Counted from the stretch's first letter, positions 36,300 to 49,106 are shown. The stretch: DNA of 64,000 nt from Zygnema cylindricum (GCA_037447655.1 JBBHKE010002858.1:1-64000), one strand, 5' to 3'. A program made the numbers and translations. Notes: generated by a model not told the origin, from the letters alone.

Positions 36300-37633
36300 G
36301 AGGACTTTCAGTTAGTCCTTTCCATTTCCCACCTCCTGGGCTTCCTGCTCAGCTAGGTATAATGCAATATCCTCTTGGAGACCTTCATTTACATCGACTG
36401 TTTTGAGAGAACCTTTATCTGTACAGTTTTTAGCGTAATGATCTAGACCTCCGCATTTGAAACAAGTGACTTTCTTTTTGGGTTTTGTCCACTCTCTACT
36501 AAAATGTCTCTCCTCTCTAAAGTTATAACAGTTAATCTTTTTCAGTTGTGCACACTCAAATGTTCTATGACCCTTTTTTTGACAAATAGTGCATGTGGGG
36601 ATGGTAAGGTTAGGCTTCTAAGCATTAATGCTTGGTTTAGGACTCTTAATGTATCCCCCTCTATTGTTAAATTTGTTTCCTGCATTAACACACTGTCCAC
36701 CCCTTTGATTTCCCCTGAAAATATTTTGCCTATTCACCAGTCCAGCATTCAGACCCTCATCCACAAATCCCCCCTTATCCCACTCTGATACTTCATTCAA
36801 ATTACCCCTAAGTGATCTAGTTTCCCGATTATACCCCAACTGATCCTCTAATACCAATGCCTTGTCTTGTAATTCTTTCAAATTATTAAATTTTTGATGT
36901 TTCAATTAAGATTTCAGTATTGGGTTTAGATAATTTAAGAAATGCAACTTAGCCATTTCATCAGTCAAACCTATGACGTGAATGCTAGATGAGTCAAATT
37001 CCACAATACAATCCTTCACAGATGAAGTCTGCTTACATTCCACCACTTTTATTCCATTCTAGATTTAAAAGTTACAGACAAGAATCGCGATGTGATCGCG
37101 GTTTTAAAAGTTTCCCAATTAGCATTATCAGGAATCAATTTAGACCTTCTCTGAGTGTAATACCAAATCTGAGCATCGCCTTTCAGACAGCTAACAGCAA
37201 AAGAAGTGTAATCATCACGATCACAATTTCTAGATTCCAAATAATACTCAATATGACAAATCCAAGCATCCAACTCATCAATCTTTTTACTATCAAACGA
37301 TGATGCCTCACTAATAGACAATTTCAGATCTCTTATCTTCTTAGGTCTATCATGATCATCCTCCCTAATACTGACATTCCTTTTACTACTTTCACCCTTT
37401 TGGTCATTAATATCTTTCTTGGTCAGAATTAAGTTAATAATTTCATCTAATTTCTCATTTGAAACATTTCCATTTTCTTTAACAACTTCCAATTCACTTT
37501 TCAATTCGGAAATGGTTTCATCCACAGCGGCAGCATGATTATTAAATCTTTTGACCAATTTCACAGTACGCTTCTTCAACATATTCAAAGCATTCTCCAT
37601 TTCACGTTTCCATGCAGAATTTGTCATTATCAC
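36300..37633 (-). pseudogene. Gypsy gag with zinc knuckles (disrupted)
   Basis: The start at 37633 gives a coiled-coil-like N-terminus (ELKSELEVVKENGNVSNEKL) and a gag core (DAWICHIEYYLESRNCDRDD, SCLKGDAQIWYY) to a stop at 37049. Further pieces continue to about 36300. They hold knuckles CTICQKKGHRTFEC and CFKCGGLDHYAKNC, with a degenerate middle one (CYNFREERHFSREW). Several stops separate the pieces. Confidence 0.82.
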
Positions 37634-38405
37634 ACAATGAAATCAAGCAAAAGGAAAGAAAGAATATAATTTCCCAAAGAAATTTGCTGCAAATTTGAAG
37701 TCCTAAGATTGTTTTAATCCAAGACTTCTTCTCCTTAACGAATCCTTTGAAAATGTCAAAATCTGAGAAATAAAAAAAAAACATTGGAAGTAAGTTAGTG
37801 CAAATTCAAATTCCAATTTCCCAACATTGAAACAAAAGGTAAGAATTTCCCCACAAATTTTGCAACAGCAAAATTGAAAGCTCTCAAAGGTAAGATTTAA
37901 CCACAAATTTTGCAACAGCAAAATTGAAAGTAATCAAAGGTAAGAATTTAGGGTTTGAAAAGTTTTGAGTCAATTCTGGACTCCTTTGCTCTTGAAGAAG
38001 TAAAGTACTCCACTTTCCTTCTCCTCCCTTAGCAAATTTCCCACTTCCCACTACATCAGGATCTTTTACTCTCTAATCCTCACATCGTCACCCTTCATGG
38101 CTTCAAGCCCTCCCTCTACACATGAATCATTGCTAGGAGAAGGCAAGTTTGTTTGGCCTCTAGGTAATTGGAGTGAGCTTCAGCGGTGGATACATTGCTT
38201 AACCCGCCTTAGCTTTTAGGACCTGAGCACGCCCCACACCTAACCAGCGGCCGCTGGCTGTGTGATCACTCAGTTTCCCTCCAATCCCTTACCACTTCAC
38301 ATAGTGGTTCTACTGACACACGTCAGAGCACCCTCACCGGTCACGACAATCGATTTTCGGGTGAGCAAACTTCTCTCGGTTTCAAACCAAAGCTTTGATA
38401 CCATA

Positions 38406-39367
38406 TGTAACAGGATCTCCTACCTCTCAAAATATCCCATTACTACAAACAATCCCAACCACACATTCCACACATTGGAAAATACACATCCACACCACAC
38501 TGATATAAGGATAAACTTTAAATTAGAAGAAGCTTCTGTCCACATAACATTAGCTTGGTCTCTTGCCCTCGCGGCTCAAACCTTCTTATTAAAGTGTTTT
38601 CCACTACTCTCCATTCTTAATAATTCTATCTCTCAACTACTAAAACACTATTAAGTTCGTAAGAGATTTCAATGCAAAAATGCATTTTCTCCAATTTGGT
38701 ATTAATCGCTCAAGACCAAGATCAGCAGTAATTTCCACACACTTCTCCAAAGGAAAAGATGTCTACTCTCCTCTTACAGTTCACTATTTATCCATCATCG
38801 CCCTAGACTAGCCAAGCCAAAGTCAATGCTCCGTTTTAACAGGTTTTTACCTAGGCCAATCATTGACCAGCAAGAACTTAGACTGACCAATGCAAAAACG
38901 TGCGAAATCTATTACTAACTACTTAGCACTTCACTAACCAATCAAACGTTACGTTTCATTACGTAACATTTACGTGCAAAAGTGCGCGCCAAACAAAACG
39001 CGACATCGCACGATCGTGCGTAACAAATTTCGCACGCGAAACTTCCTACGAAATTCCCATAAGTAGTGTGACGTTTCGTACTAAAATTTGTACGAAACGA
39101 ACTACCGTGCATACTAAATGTTTCATTAGAACTTTATGAAATGTACATGCGTAATTTCGGTACTAATTTGACCCTTAACCTGTTTCAATGATACCCACTT
39201 ATTATTTAGACCCCACGCTATCACCTAAATACATTCATCACTATACTTTTAAAATATTACTCCAAATAGCGTGATTCTTTCGCGGACGTCTACCAAATTT
39301 AGTACTCTATAATCATAACACCTAAATACCCCTTTATAAACAAGTTTGATCCGCTATTAATGTTACA
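38406..39367 (-). repeat. Gypsy 5' LTR
   Basis: Partner of 32546-33515. It has the same CGCACGATCGTGCG palindrome at 39007-39020. Differences between the LTRs are frequent, so the insertion is not recent. Confidence 0.95.
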
Positions 39368-39910
39368 ACTGTCAACCCACCTGGACGTGGTGGGTGGGCA
39401 TATACAGAAAAAAAATCGTGACACTTTGGACGATTAAGCTACGTGTCATGATGGAAAACCAACGAAAAATCTTAAGATTTGCACATGACACGCGCTTTCC
39501 AAAATACAACCAAAAATAAAAACAAAATTTCGTAACATTCATTCGTCACGCTATTTTGGGTAAAATTTGTTCGTCACACTATTTCGTTCAAAGGACTTCC
39601 GTTATGTTCGAAAAGAGAAACCCTAAAAAATGAGCTGGCGTAGAGACTGGCGTTTGCAAAAAGCATAAAATTTCCGTCGTATGATTACTTCGTACGCAGG
39701 TACATGGTACGAAAGTGAAGATTTGAAGTTGAGTTTGTCGGTGCTTAAAATCTAAAAGATATTCAATATCGGATCGTAGCTTGCGTGGCGCCAGTCAATT
39801 TAGAACACGTGGCTTATAGACTCTTCATGAATGGAACATCAACTCAATCGACCCGGTCAGTAGAGTTGGCTGTACAATTACAGAACCATTTGATGGAACT
39901 TCATCCTTAG

Positions 39911-40820
39911 TTTTACCTGTACTGTAGTATCTTGGTTGTTTTCGTCTAAAGGTATGGTTCATAGTTCAAAAGTAGGTGAAAGTAGGTCCATACAATATGG
40001 ATATTGTATGCAAAACATACAATATGACCTTGAAACCCAATTTTTTTTTCGGACCTATTTGAACCAATTAAAACATTCGGACAAAAAATTATACCAATTA
40101 AAACATTCAGACAAAAATTTTGTATTTACACCGTTAGATTTGGACGATCGGACGGTCGCTGATCAAAGTAGCGATCTAAGAAGATCACATGAAAAGCCTA
40201 TAACACACCTTACGATAAAGGCGCTGACCAAAGGCCTACTATAAAAACGCCTACTTTTAAACTATGGTATGGTTACATTAGGATGTCTCTAAAATAGTAC
40301 GGACAACAAATTTTTTGTATTACGGAGGCCTCGGTTACATTGCGTATCGTCTGTAAATAAGTTTTTATATATGTGTTCACATTTGAGTGGCTCCACGTGA
40401 GCTGAGTATAAAATCTCTAAATCGTTAAAGATTTGGAAACCGACCATTATCGTATGGAAATCCGTACTTGCGTATTACGTACGTGGACTTCGCAAGTGTA
40501 CTGCGTCAATGTACCTCAGAGATCTCCTTCACTCTGCTAACTTTCAGGAAAAAACCGTATTTATTTTCGGCAAAGATTTTACGGTCACCTTGTCCGAAGG
40601 CGCGTGACTTTGGGGACGTGTGAAAATTTTCATTTTTCATCGACGCACGTGTCTATCGTCTAGGTGTAGGGAATTGAATGTTCTGTATTGCGGAGGTGGG
40701 TTCACCTTGCGGAGGTGGGTTCACCAATACAGAGGCGGATGGAGCGATTGCTTCGGAGATGAAGACCAAAATGTAATCGAATGGTCAATGTTTTCTCTCG
40801 GATACCTGGAGAATCGTAAT
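39911..40820. other. Intergenic, nothing recognised
   Basis: No gene or known repeat. Small local duplications are visible, for example GGAGGTGGGTTCACC twice at 40693-40723 and ATTAAAACATTCRGACAAAAA twice near 40067-40113. Confidence 0.55.
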
Positions 40821-41891
40821 CTTAGGGTACGTCCCCATGTTTTAAAGTATCTACTTTTCTCTTTCTTTTTGCCCTAAAATTCAAGGAACTTTGACAAAAA
40901 CTTTAGCCGTACGAGAAAATCATTTTTACCGAAGTAGAGTGATCTTCAATTCATACTTTGGATGTACGGCGTGTTTGTCGTCATGTGAACGCATTTTGGC
41001 GTTTTCCCTTTTTCGACCCCTGGGCAAGAGAATCCAGCCCAAAAAAAAACTTCATCCTAAATCACCTCGAGGGGGTGTTTTTAGTTAAAGTACCGCCCAA
41101 ACAGCGAATGAAAAATGACCCACGCAAGCGCTACAAGATTGGGAAAATTTTAAGATGAGGGAGAGTCCTCTCTATTTTTCTCTTTGCCCGTCACGCGCAT
41201 GTACGGAAAAAAAATTGCAGGGGTATCGAACTTCCACTTTCATTCATGGGGTCCTTTGCAAAGTTTTGCGCCGTTGTCGCTTTTCCCCTCTCCCTCTCAC
41301 ACTATCGCTTATATCTCACACTATTTAAAATGAGATACGACAATATTGGTGTAAAATGGAAGATATTTTAAAAATATTTTTTTTAAAAATTTTTAGGTTT
41401 GTTTTTTAATGGCAAATCGAGTGAGAAAAGTAAAAAAAACGAAATCGGGAAACCATGGCGGAAAGTTATCGAATCAATGACGTCGACGTTGTCACAAGTG
41501 AGCACGACGTCACAATGTCACGAAACCCTAAACATCTACAATTTCACAAAAATCTAGACGTCTACCACTGTCGCTGTTTTTGTTGGCGTCACTAATCGTC
41601 GGAAGTTTCGTAGTCGACTTCAATCGTCACAGGTTGTACCTACGTCTACAACCGTCACATTTCAAAGTTCCGATTTCATTTTCGCACATAGGGACGCTCT
41701 TCAAAGTAGTACGGAGAATCTTCACTACAGTCCAAAATACTTTATCAAAGTACCGATTACATGGTGACGTACCCTTATTTTCTGTAATGTTGTTTTCAAG
41801 AAACTCACTAAAATATAGTACGGCATGGTACGAGCAAGTACAAAATTCTATATTAAACCTTACTTTTCGTATGATGTAATCATACCCTAAG
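40821..41891. mobile_element. Candidate non-autonomous DNA transposon
   Basis: The left end CTTAGGGTACG (40821-40831) is complemented by CATACCCTAAG (41881-41891). The bases GTAAT flank or overlap both ends (40816-40820, 41891-41895) and may be a target duplication. The left end resembles that of the element at 15545 (TTAGGGTATGTCCCCATG). No transposase is coded. Confidence 0.45.
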
Positions 41892-42037
41892 TAATGGTTA
41901 CAATTTTTTTTTGTGCCCAATGTACGCAAAGGGTTTTTTCCTTTTTGTGTACTACGTAAGTAATGTGCAAGCTGCGTAAATTTCAAAACCGACAAACAAC
42001 TGTACGGCTACGCCTGCAAGCTACAAAAGCCCCCACC

Positions 42038-42045
42038 TATTTATA
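42038..42045 (+). promoter_or_regulatory. TATA-like box of the DNAJC21 gene
   Basis: TATTTATA lies 62 bp before the start codon in otherwise mixed sequence. Assigned by position only. Confidence 0.35.
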
Positions 42046-42106
42046 CTTCTCCCTCAAAACTTCTCTGCACTGCTGCAGCTTTTGTTCTGCAGCTGAACAC
42101 TGAGCC

Positions 42107-45100
42107 ATGCCTCGATGCTTCTACGAAGTCCTCGGAGTGCCGCAGACCGCTTCGTCCGACGATATCCGATCTGCGTATCGGAAACTTGCTCTGCAATGGC
42201 ATCCTGACAAGAATCCGGACCGTACAGAAGAAGCCACAGCCAGATTCAAAGAACTCCAGAGCTCCTTTGAAGTGTTAAGTGACAAAAATGAGAGATCTTG
42301 GTATGACAGTCACAGAGAATCCATTATCCACAGTGACGATGGCTACTATGATTCTGAGAACTATGGTGCTGGCAGTAAAGCAGAAAGGCCTGACAATATT
42401 AACCTCTGGTCTTTCTTCTCCACTTCAATTTTCTCCGGGTTTGGTAACAGTGGAAAAGGTTTCTATGCTGTTTACAGTTCCGTTTTTGAGAAAATACAGA
42501 AGCAGGAGATACAGTTTGCTCATAGGGAAGGGGAGATTATTCCGGATGCTCCGAAGCTTGGATCGAGCGATTCTCCGTATCCCGAGGTTTCTTCCTTTTA
42601 CAGCTACTGGAGTAACTTTGTGACTGTGAAGGACTTCGCCTGGTGTGACGAGTATCACGTAGGAGCGGCGCGCAATCGGAAGGTGAGAGAGAAGTCCTGC
42701 AATTCTCAGAAACTGCATCATTCACCTCAATGTAAACCCTAATTACCCTAATTACACTAATTACCCTAATTGTTTTTTTGAATTATTCACCATAATGAAA
42801 ACCCTGTAATAATATCTCACCTTAAGGGAATGAAGTTCACCTTAAATAAAAACACTTCAATGCTTTCTTTTACGAATCGTTCACCTTAATGTTCTATAAA
42901 ATATCCACCTTAGTTAAAACCCTAAATGTTTTTATTAATTCTTCACCTTAATGCAGAACCCAAACGTTTTTATGAATTGTTTACCTTAATAAAACCCAAA
43001 TTGTTTTCATGATTTTGTAGAATTGTAATGTCATGCTGAAAAAATTATTTCGGGTTTTTTAAGGGTTTTTTAGGGTTAGCGGTTTTGGTAGAAAAGTTAG
43101 GATGGACCAGAAAAACTGTACTACAAGGTTCAACCTAACAATTTGTTACGAGAGATAGTATGGATTATACTACACTGGGTATCATTATTAGTGTTCGCAA
43201 CCCCCTTGGATTATTAATAACTTTTAATAACCGTCGGACATTAAGAACTGTTATAACCGTCAGATTGTTAATAACCCTAAAAAGCTGGTGGACTTATAAC
43301 CGTCGGATTGTTAATAATCGTCAGATTATTAATAATCCGACAACTATTGAAGGAGAATGGTTGATTGCAGCAATAAAAACTTTCAACGCTAATGATGATA
43401 TACGGTGTGCTTTCCTATTATTATTTTGAAATTGGAGGCCTTTTGCCGGTTTGCAAAGTTGAAATTAAGGTCCCTGTCTGGACATTTGGGCTGTTATTTT
43501 ATGGTAGTTTCTGAGGACGACTGTAAGCCAAAATTGTTGCTTGTAAAATTAGGGTGAACAACAATAAGGTTCCATGTTTTTTTTATTGCAGGAGAGACGG
43601 CTCATGGAAGAAGAGAATAAAAAGATTCGAAAAAAGGAACGGAAGGATTTTATTGACGCGGTTCGTCAGTTAGCCCTTTTTGTGAAAAAGAGAGATAAGA
43701 GAGTTATGGAATACCAAGTTGAGGCTCAGAGGATACAGAGAGAGAAGGAGACAGAACAGAAAAACCGAAAAGAAGCCGTAAAACGAGAGAAAATGTTGAA
43801 AATGCAACAATACGTTGAACAGGATTGGACGAGAGTAGAGGAGGACGGAGAGGATGGGATTATAGATGGGTGGGAGGACGAACCAATGAGAGGGAGGGAG
43901 GAGAATTCTGGTCCTGGTCCTCAGAATGAGGAATACTACTACTGTGTTGCTTGTGGGAAAAATTTTAAGTCGGAGAAGCAGTGGAAAAACCACGAAAAAA
44001 GCAAAAAGCACCAGGAGAAGTTGTTGGAGTTGAGAGAAGTTTTACTCGAAGAAGAGGGGGAGGTGGAGGAATTAGAGGGAGGAGAGACCTCTTCGAATTG
44101 TGAGGATGAAGGACATACGGAGGATGTGGTTAGGGAGGGAGAGGATAGGAATGGAGAGGTCAACAGTTTCCAAAATGACGTGGATAGTTTTTTTGATACA
44201 GGGGATAGGAAGGAGAAGGATGTGTCTAAAAGTGGAAGAGAGAGGAGAGAGAGAAGATCTTTTTCTAAAGAGACCAAAAAACAGGTGGAGGAAGGCCATA
44301 AATCCTTGGACACAGACAATGAAGAGGGTGAGGAAGAGAACGAGGAGGAGGATGACGTGGCCATGTTGGAGAGAATGTTAAGGGCTCATCACCTGCAAAG
44401 TAATAATATAGGAGAAAAAAAAAGAGGAGAGACTGTTACTGTTGCAGTAACTGACGAAATTGACAGCAACGCAAAGGAACAAGAAAGGAGAGAGTTTGAG
44501 GAAGACTTTGAGGAAAGGGAGAGGAATCATTCAGAGAAGGAGGTTGGAAGGGATGGAGAGAGAGAGAGCGTGTCTGGTGTGGGTGTTAGACATCCAGATG
44601 ACCAGGATCAAACTGATGAGGGCATTGACAGGAGTACAGGTGTGAATACTGATCCCAGGGGGGATGGAGAGAGACAAGGGTTAGCTGATACGGAGTCGGC
44701 GATATTCAGTGAAAAAACCAGTGAAAAGATCAGTGAAAATCAAAAGATGCCCCGTAATAAAAGTGCTGCGAGGAGACAGGCAAAGCAAGCAAAGAAAACA
44801 ACCTCTCATACAGACCGTCACGACGCAGTATTGACAGAAATTGACAGCTGTCGCTTAAAAACTGGGGCTGGACCAGTAGATAATAAGACAGAGGAAAGGA
44901 ATGGAAGGAGTAGTTTGAGTGTGAAAGATGGAGAGGAAAGAGCAACTGGGAACATGGATAGCCAAAGTCGGGAGTCTAGGGCAGATCAAAGTGGGTCTGG
45001 AGAAGACTCAGATCATGAAGAGAGTGTGTTAGAGCACCGAGCCAATGGTGGGATGGAAGGGAATGAAAATGAGAGCGCTGGACTGGATAAGAAGACATAC

Positions 45101-47264
45101 GAGTCGAAGGAGAGGGGAAAGAGTCGAAGGAGAGGGAGTAAAAGTAATGCACAGGTAGCTGAGGCATTGAGGGTGTCAGAGGCGCTTCAGCAACAACTTA
45201 GGGACGAGTCAAGGAAACGTAGCAACAAAAAGAGTGCGAAAGAAAGACGAGCAGAGGTGAAATTAACGACCTTTGTCCTGTATTCCTCACAAGACTGTCT
45301 TTATAGAGCATGTTTGGAAAGTAAAATGTTGAGGCTTGCTTTCAGTATACTTAAGATGTTGTTCAACTCTGGTTCCCTCGAAGGCTTGCATTTGTACTTA
45401 ATTCAGTTCATGAATGGTTTGTATTTAGGAGTAGAGGACCAACATTAATGTCAACTAGTGTTGTATATCGGAGACCATTTACCCATAATCGATAGCTTTT
45501 TGCAGTTTACCGATAGTTGATATATCAGTCGACATATGGTACATATCGATGATATACTGTGACACATGATAGCGCTAATGTCTATCATCTTGAATTGGTA
45601 TTTTTTGTTTAGCGACTAATTGCCACTGTAACTAAACACGAGTTGGTTGGAAAATTATCACTACCCAGATCTCGAAAATTTGAGAATTTTTTATATATTG
45701 ATTTCAAATTCAGGTTTGGGACCTGTAACGTCTGTCAGATCTGTCATTTGGATGTGTAGGATGACTGTATTGATGACACAATGCATCATAATCACTTTTT
45801 TTGTAAATTTTCTTGTGTTCTTCCCCGTTTCTTTTTCATTCTTTACGTGTCCTTGAATATTAGTTCAAGAAAACCATCTAGTTCAAAATGTTTTCCAAAA
45901 GAAAATAATCTTGGGCAGTGCGAGTTGTTACAGTTTCCGAATGAGTGACCTATAGAGGCAATGAAAGGACAAAAAATACGACTTAATGGGTTTAAGGTCG
46001 ACAGATTTTGGCTTGTTGTTCTAGTGCTTTATTAGATGCTTGCTTGGTCCATACAGACGCAACGCTCTGGAAAACCTTTTTGATGTTTTTTTTTTTTTTT
46101 ATGTCCCTTGCCTTTGTTTTGCAGGCTTTTGAGGCTTCGATCAGTTGCAGCGTTTGTGGGGACGAGTTTGAATCTCGGTGAGTGAAGGAGAGGAGTGGAT
46201 ATCTTGTGGTTATGGGCTTACAAACATTGTGGAGGCTGTCAGGTTTTAAGTTACATATTCACAAGGAAGTGTCCATTTAACTGTGATCGTGGTTCAACTT
46301 TAGAAGACGAGTTTGCATAAAATGTAGAGATGCATGAGCTGACAGTTTGAAACTACACCGTGAATCGCTATTAGTGTTAATAACACTAACTTTCCTCCCT
46401 GGTTGTTTTTGCCCTCTCAACACAAAATAGTGTTACGCATACTCTTTGTTTTTTTCTTGACGCCTATTTTTTTTTGCTGTTCAAAATAGTCCATGTCCAT
46501 CGGACGGGAAATATAACTATTAACGCTAAAACAATCCTCGTACTAATTATTTCTTAAAGCTGATAGTGATTCAAGGTGTACGAGAAAATACATAGCAACT
46601 TTGATTGATAGCAAAAATTCCTGAAATCCACCTGCAAAGTCTTTAAGTGCTGATATTTCTTAAGAGAGTGCACCGTGAATCGTTATTAGTGTTGAAAACA
46701 CTAATTGGGTGACGGTTTTTATTGCCCTTATGACCACAAAGTAGTGTTAACAATACTAGTTCGTATTTTCTTAGAACTAATCCTTTGGATGGTTTAAGGA
46801 CAGCCACGTCATTCGGAAGTTAATAATTTTTATATAAACCTCATGCTAATAGTTTCTTAACTCTAATAACGATTCATGGTGTACTTCTCGTTATTGGAGG
46901 GCTGTTCTTGGAGAGTCTGAGTTAACAGGTCTTCATGAGTCCTAATAGAAAACCAGAAAAATAAAACTGAGCTTTACTAAGAAGGCTTGATGGTAACTAT
47001 CTGAGTACATGGAAACAAAAGGAACAAAAAACCAAAACAAAACTGAAAAAACGAACACGGGAATAAACAAGCGAAGAATGAAAAACACTGCGAAAGAAAC
47101 TGACACACAGAAAAAGGCAAATTAACAACGACGAGGAAAAGAAACAGGTCCTTAATGTGTCTTAATGGGTATATATGGGTATTAACAGTTCCTGTTTTTG
47201 CTTTGGCAGAAATCAGCTTTTCAAACATATTACGGCAACTGGGCACGCTATACGAAAAAGTTAA
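42107..47264 (+). CDS. DNAJC21: DNAJC21/JJJ1-type J-domain protein with two zinc fingers
   Basis: Four exons join in phase: 42107-42682, 43592-45256, 46125-46177 and 47210-47264, giving 782 aa. The J domain covers about residues 4-66 and has the HPD motif (WHPDKNPD). The family block follows ([40 protein letters not shown]) and the Arg/Lys-rich helix ([19 protein letters not shown]). A U1/JAZ-type C2H2 finger lies at about 306-336 ([20 protein letters not shown]). The second, at about 755-778, is split over exons 3 and 4 ([24 protein letters not shown]). Yeast JJJ1 and human DNAJC21 stimulate Hsp70 during late cytosolic 60S subunit maturation. The protein is longer than usual because about 400 acidic, Lys/Glu/Ser-rich residues separate the fingers. 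Intron 3 holds two MITEs and intron 1 holds one. Confidence 0.95.
42725..43010 (+). repeat. Degenerate ACCCTAATT and TTCACCTTAATG tandem repeats
   Basis: ACCCTAATT-like units (42734-42775) are followed by about five diverged 55-70 bp units containing TTCACCTTAATG, AAAACCC and TTTTTATGAATTG. They lie in intron 1 of the DNAJC21 gene. Confidence 0.7.
43171..43410. repeat. MITE of the GTACACCG family with internal minisatellite, in DNAJC21 intron 1
   Basis: The left end TACACTGGGTATCATTATTA and the right end AACGCTAATGATGATATACG then GTGTGC are complementary with mismatches. The core holds several diverged copies of ATAACCGTCGGATTGTTAAT. Confidence 0.65.
46354..46581. repeat. MITE of the GTACACCG family (core type C), DNAJC21 intron 3
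   Basis: It starts CTACACCGTGAATCGCTATT and ends CTGATAGTGATTCAAGGTGT then AC. The core has TTGCCCTCTCAACACAAAAT, similar to 46669-46884 and 50368-50593. Confidence 0.8.
46669..46884. repeat. Second MITE of the same type in DNAJC21 intron 3
   Basis: It starts GTGCACCGTGAATCGTTATT and ends CTCTAATAACGATTCATGGT then GTAC. It sits 87 bp after the first and is clearly related to it. Confidence 0.8.
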
Positions 47265-49106
47265 TTTTTGGGAAAAATAATGTAGCTTTCAGTAATCTTT
47301 TAGCATCTGTCTCCCTTTACCTTCATGGTTTTGTGCTCCTTCTGAAAAAGGAGATTATAATTTTGATTATTCTTAAAATAAAAGTGGTCAACTCATTCGT
47401 TCGAATTGTCGGGCTTCCTGGGTCGAGGAAAAGAGTTGACAGAAAAGAGCTGTTATGAGTTTCTAATGCCGAGCTTTATCGTTGGGAAAGAAATGACTCA
47501 TGATTTTTTAATATTCCTGTATGAAATGTCGGTTTCTTGTCCATTGGAAAGAAATGTCACATGTATGAACTACCGGAATTGTACAAAATTTGACGTTTTC
47601 CCATACTGTCTTCGTAGGTATGTACCAGTAGATGGTTTTTCAAATTGTTAAATTGACATTTGATTGCCATGCCACGAGTTACGTAAATGCTATTTGTGAT
47701 GGATGATACTCGGTAACTTTTGTCTTTACTCTGTCCAATGTGATTAAATGTGTGACGTTCTTGTACGAAATCCCAGACTATGTATAGGCGCATTTGACTG
47801 CATAAAAGCTCGCTCTTGTTGACATCGTTTTGTTCGAGTGATACATTTTTTAAATTACACTCTTCATTTATTAGGCAAGGGTGATGACACATTCGACCTG
47901 GTAGATGGTTGTTGTGCATTTTTCAGCTATAATCAAGAACTTTCTCTCGAAACTTCTATAAGTAATCTTATTATACTTTTTTTTCAAGTGATGCCAGCAC
48001 ACTTGTCTAAGGGTTTATTTTCCCGCAAGCTGAATAACAGTTATTAATGTTTTGGTATTTTGTTTTTGGTGTTTTGATGTGCAATAGCTGTGTCTGCACA
48101 TATTCACAGTCATACATTAGTCGAATGAGCTTTGTAAATTGAAACATGCGATGTATATTGTGTTACACATAACAGCATATAAGAGGGAGCAGGTGAGGAA
48201 AGTGCAAGAGTTATACTATTGATAACTACGTTTATCAATATTTCACACATTTGGTACAGGATAAAAAACCTTTTGAACATATTTACAGAACTATATTCAG
48301 TTTTTTTCCATCCATATTAGCCAGAATTGCACACATTCGAAACACTCTTTAAGTCGAAATCCAAGCAGATTCAGAAGAGCACGGGTGTTGTCGTGTTAAA
48401 GAGTACCTTTGTCATTGAAGAAAAGAATGTGATGGACATATGTCGAAAACTGAAGCTAGAACTCATCAGGTCCAAATTGCAGCAATGTGTAAATAGATAA
48501 CCATTAAATGGATCCAAATCTCGAAAATCACATAACAAATACAAAGAGGGTTGCTAAGCTGTTTGTCTCTTCACCTGCTAAGAGTAACGAGGGTTAACTT
48601 TTCGGTTTCAGACCTAAAATTTTGGTTTCAACCTCACTTCACGACAGAATATTGTGACAGAATATTACGACAGAATAGAACTGCATAAAGGAACAGTAAA
48701 CATTGTTGTTTTGAACTGTGACTACATGGAACAGCGACACAACATCCTCGAAATGTATCCACTATGCAGTACTATTGGTCAGTGATTAAAACAAAAGTAC
48801 ACATATCTAACCGTTTAAGTGTTGCAGAGTACTTTTGTCCTTTCGTCTCAATTTGTACAATCTCTTCGCCACTTCACGTCCTCCAGACAGACATTTCCTT
48901 TTCCGACTGAAGTAAAAATTGATAAAATTACATGCTTTTTCTCCGACTGTATTGCTTTCCAGCAACATGTCGCAATTAGTGTTGCCTTTCCTATTCCCTA
49001 TTCCTGTTTTTCCTTTTCGAGGGAGGGCAGTTTCCACAACCAATTCTCTACCAATACAAAACCCTCGAAACTAAAGTCGACGAAAAACAACGAATAGAAA
49101 CTACCC
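47265..49106. other. Tail-to-tail intergenic region
   Basis: The DNAJC21 homologue ends at 47264 (plus) and the GT90 gene ends at 49107 (minus). The 1.8 kb between must hold both 3' UTRs and terminators. No gene or repeat is recognised. Confidence 0.7.

Larger units (their letters stand above)
32546..39367 (-). mobile_element. Ty3/gypsy LTR retrotransposon with complete LTRs, integrase core missing
   Basis: LTRs of 970 and 962 bp (32546-33515 and 38406-39367) start TGTAACAGG and end TGTTACA/TTTTACA. They are flanked by a perfect 5-bp target duplication ACTGT (32541-32545, 39368-39372). The primer site TGGTATCAAAGC (minus strand, ending near 38403) is an 11/12 match to the plant initiator-Met tRNA 3' end. 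A purine tract (AAAGAAGGGAAGT, minus strand) abuts the 3' LTR. The internal order gag, protease, reverse transcriptase, RNase H, then a chromodomain-like C-terminus on the minus strand is typical of gypsy. The catalytic integrase domain is absent. Confidence 0.95.
32340..39910. mobile_element. Older interspersed repeat interrupted by the gypsy element
   Basis: The left part (32340-32545) starts CTTAGGGTAACGTTCGAGCA. The right part (39368-39910) ends GATGGAACTTCATCCTTAG, so the ends are imperfect inverted repeats. Removing the gypsy element and one target copy gives a sequence matching 22456-23240. A further right-end copy lies at 32138-32206. Confidence 0.6.

Noticed and set aside
42734-42775. 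Telomeric ACCCTAATT repeat
   Set aside because: Only four short imperfect units, of 9 bp period, inside an intron.
47557-47919. 120-residue minus-strand ORF between the DNAJC21 and GT90 genes
   Set aside because: No family resemblance, no splice-consistent neighbours and no coding bias that I can see.
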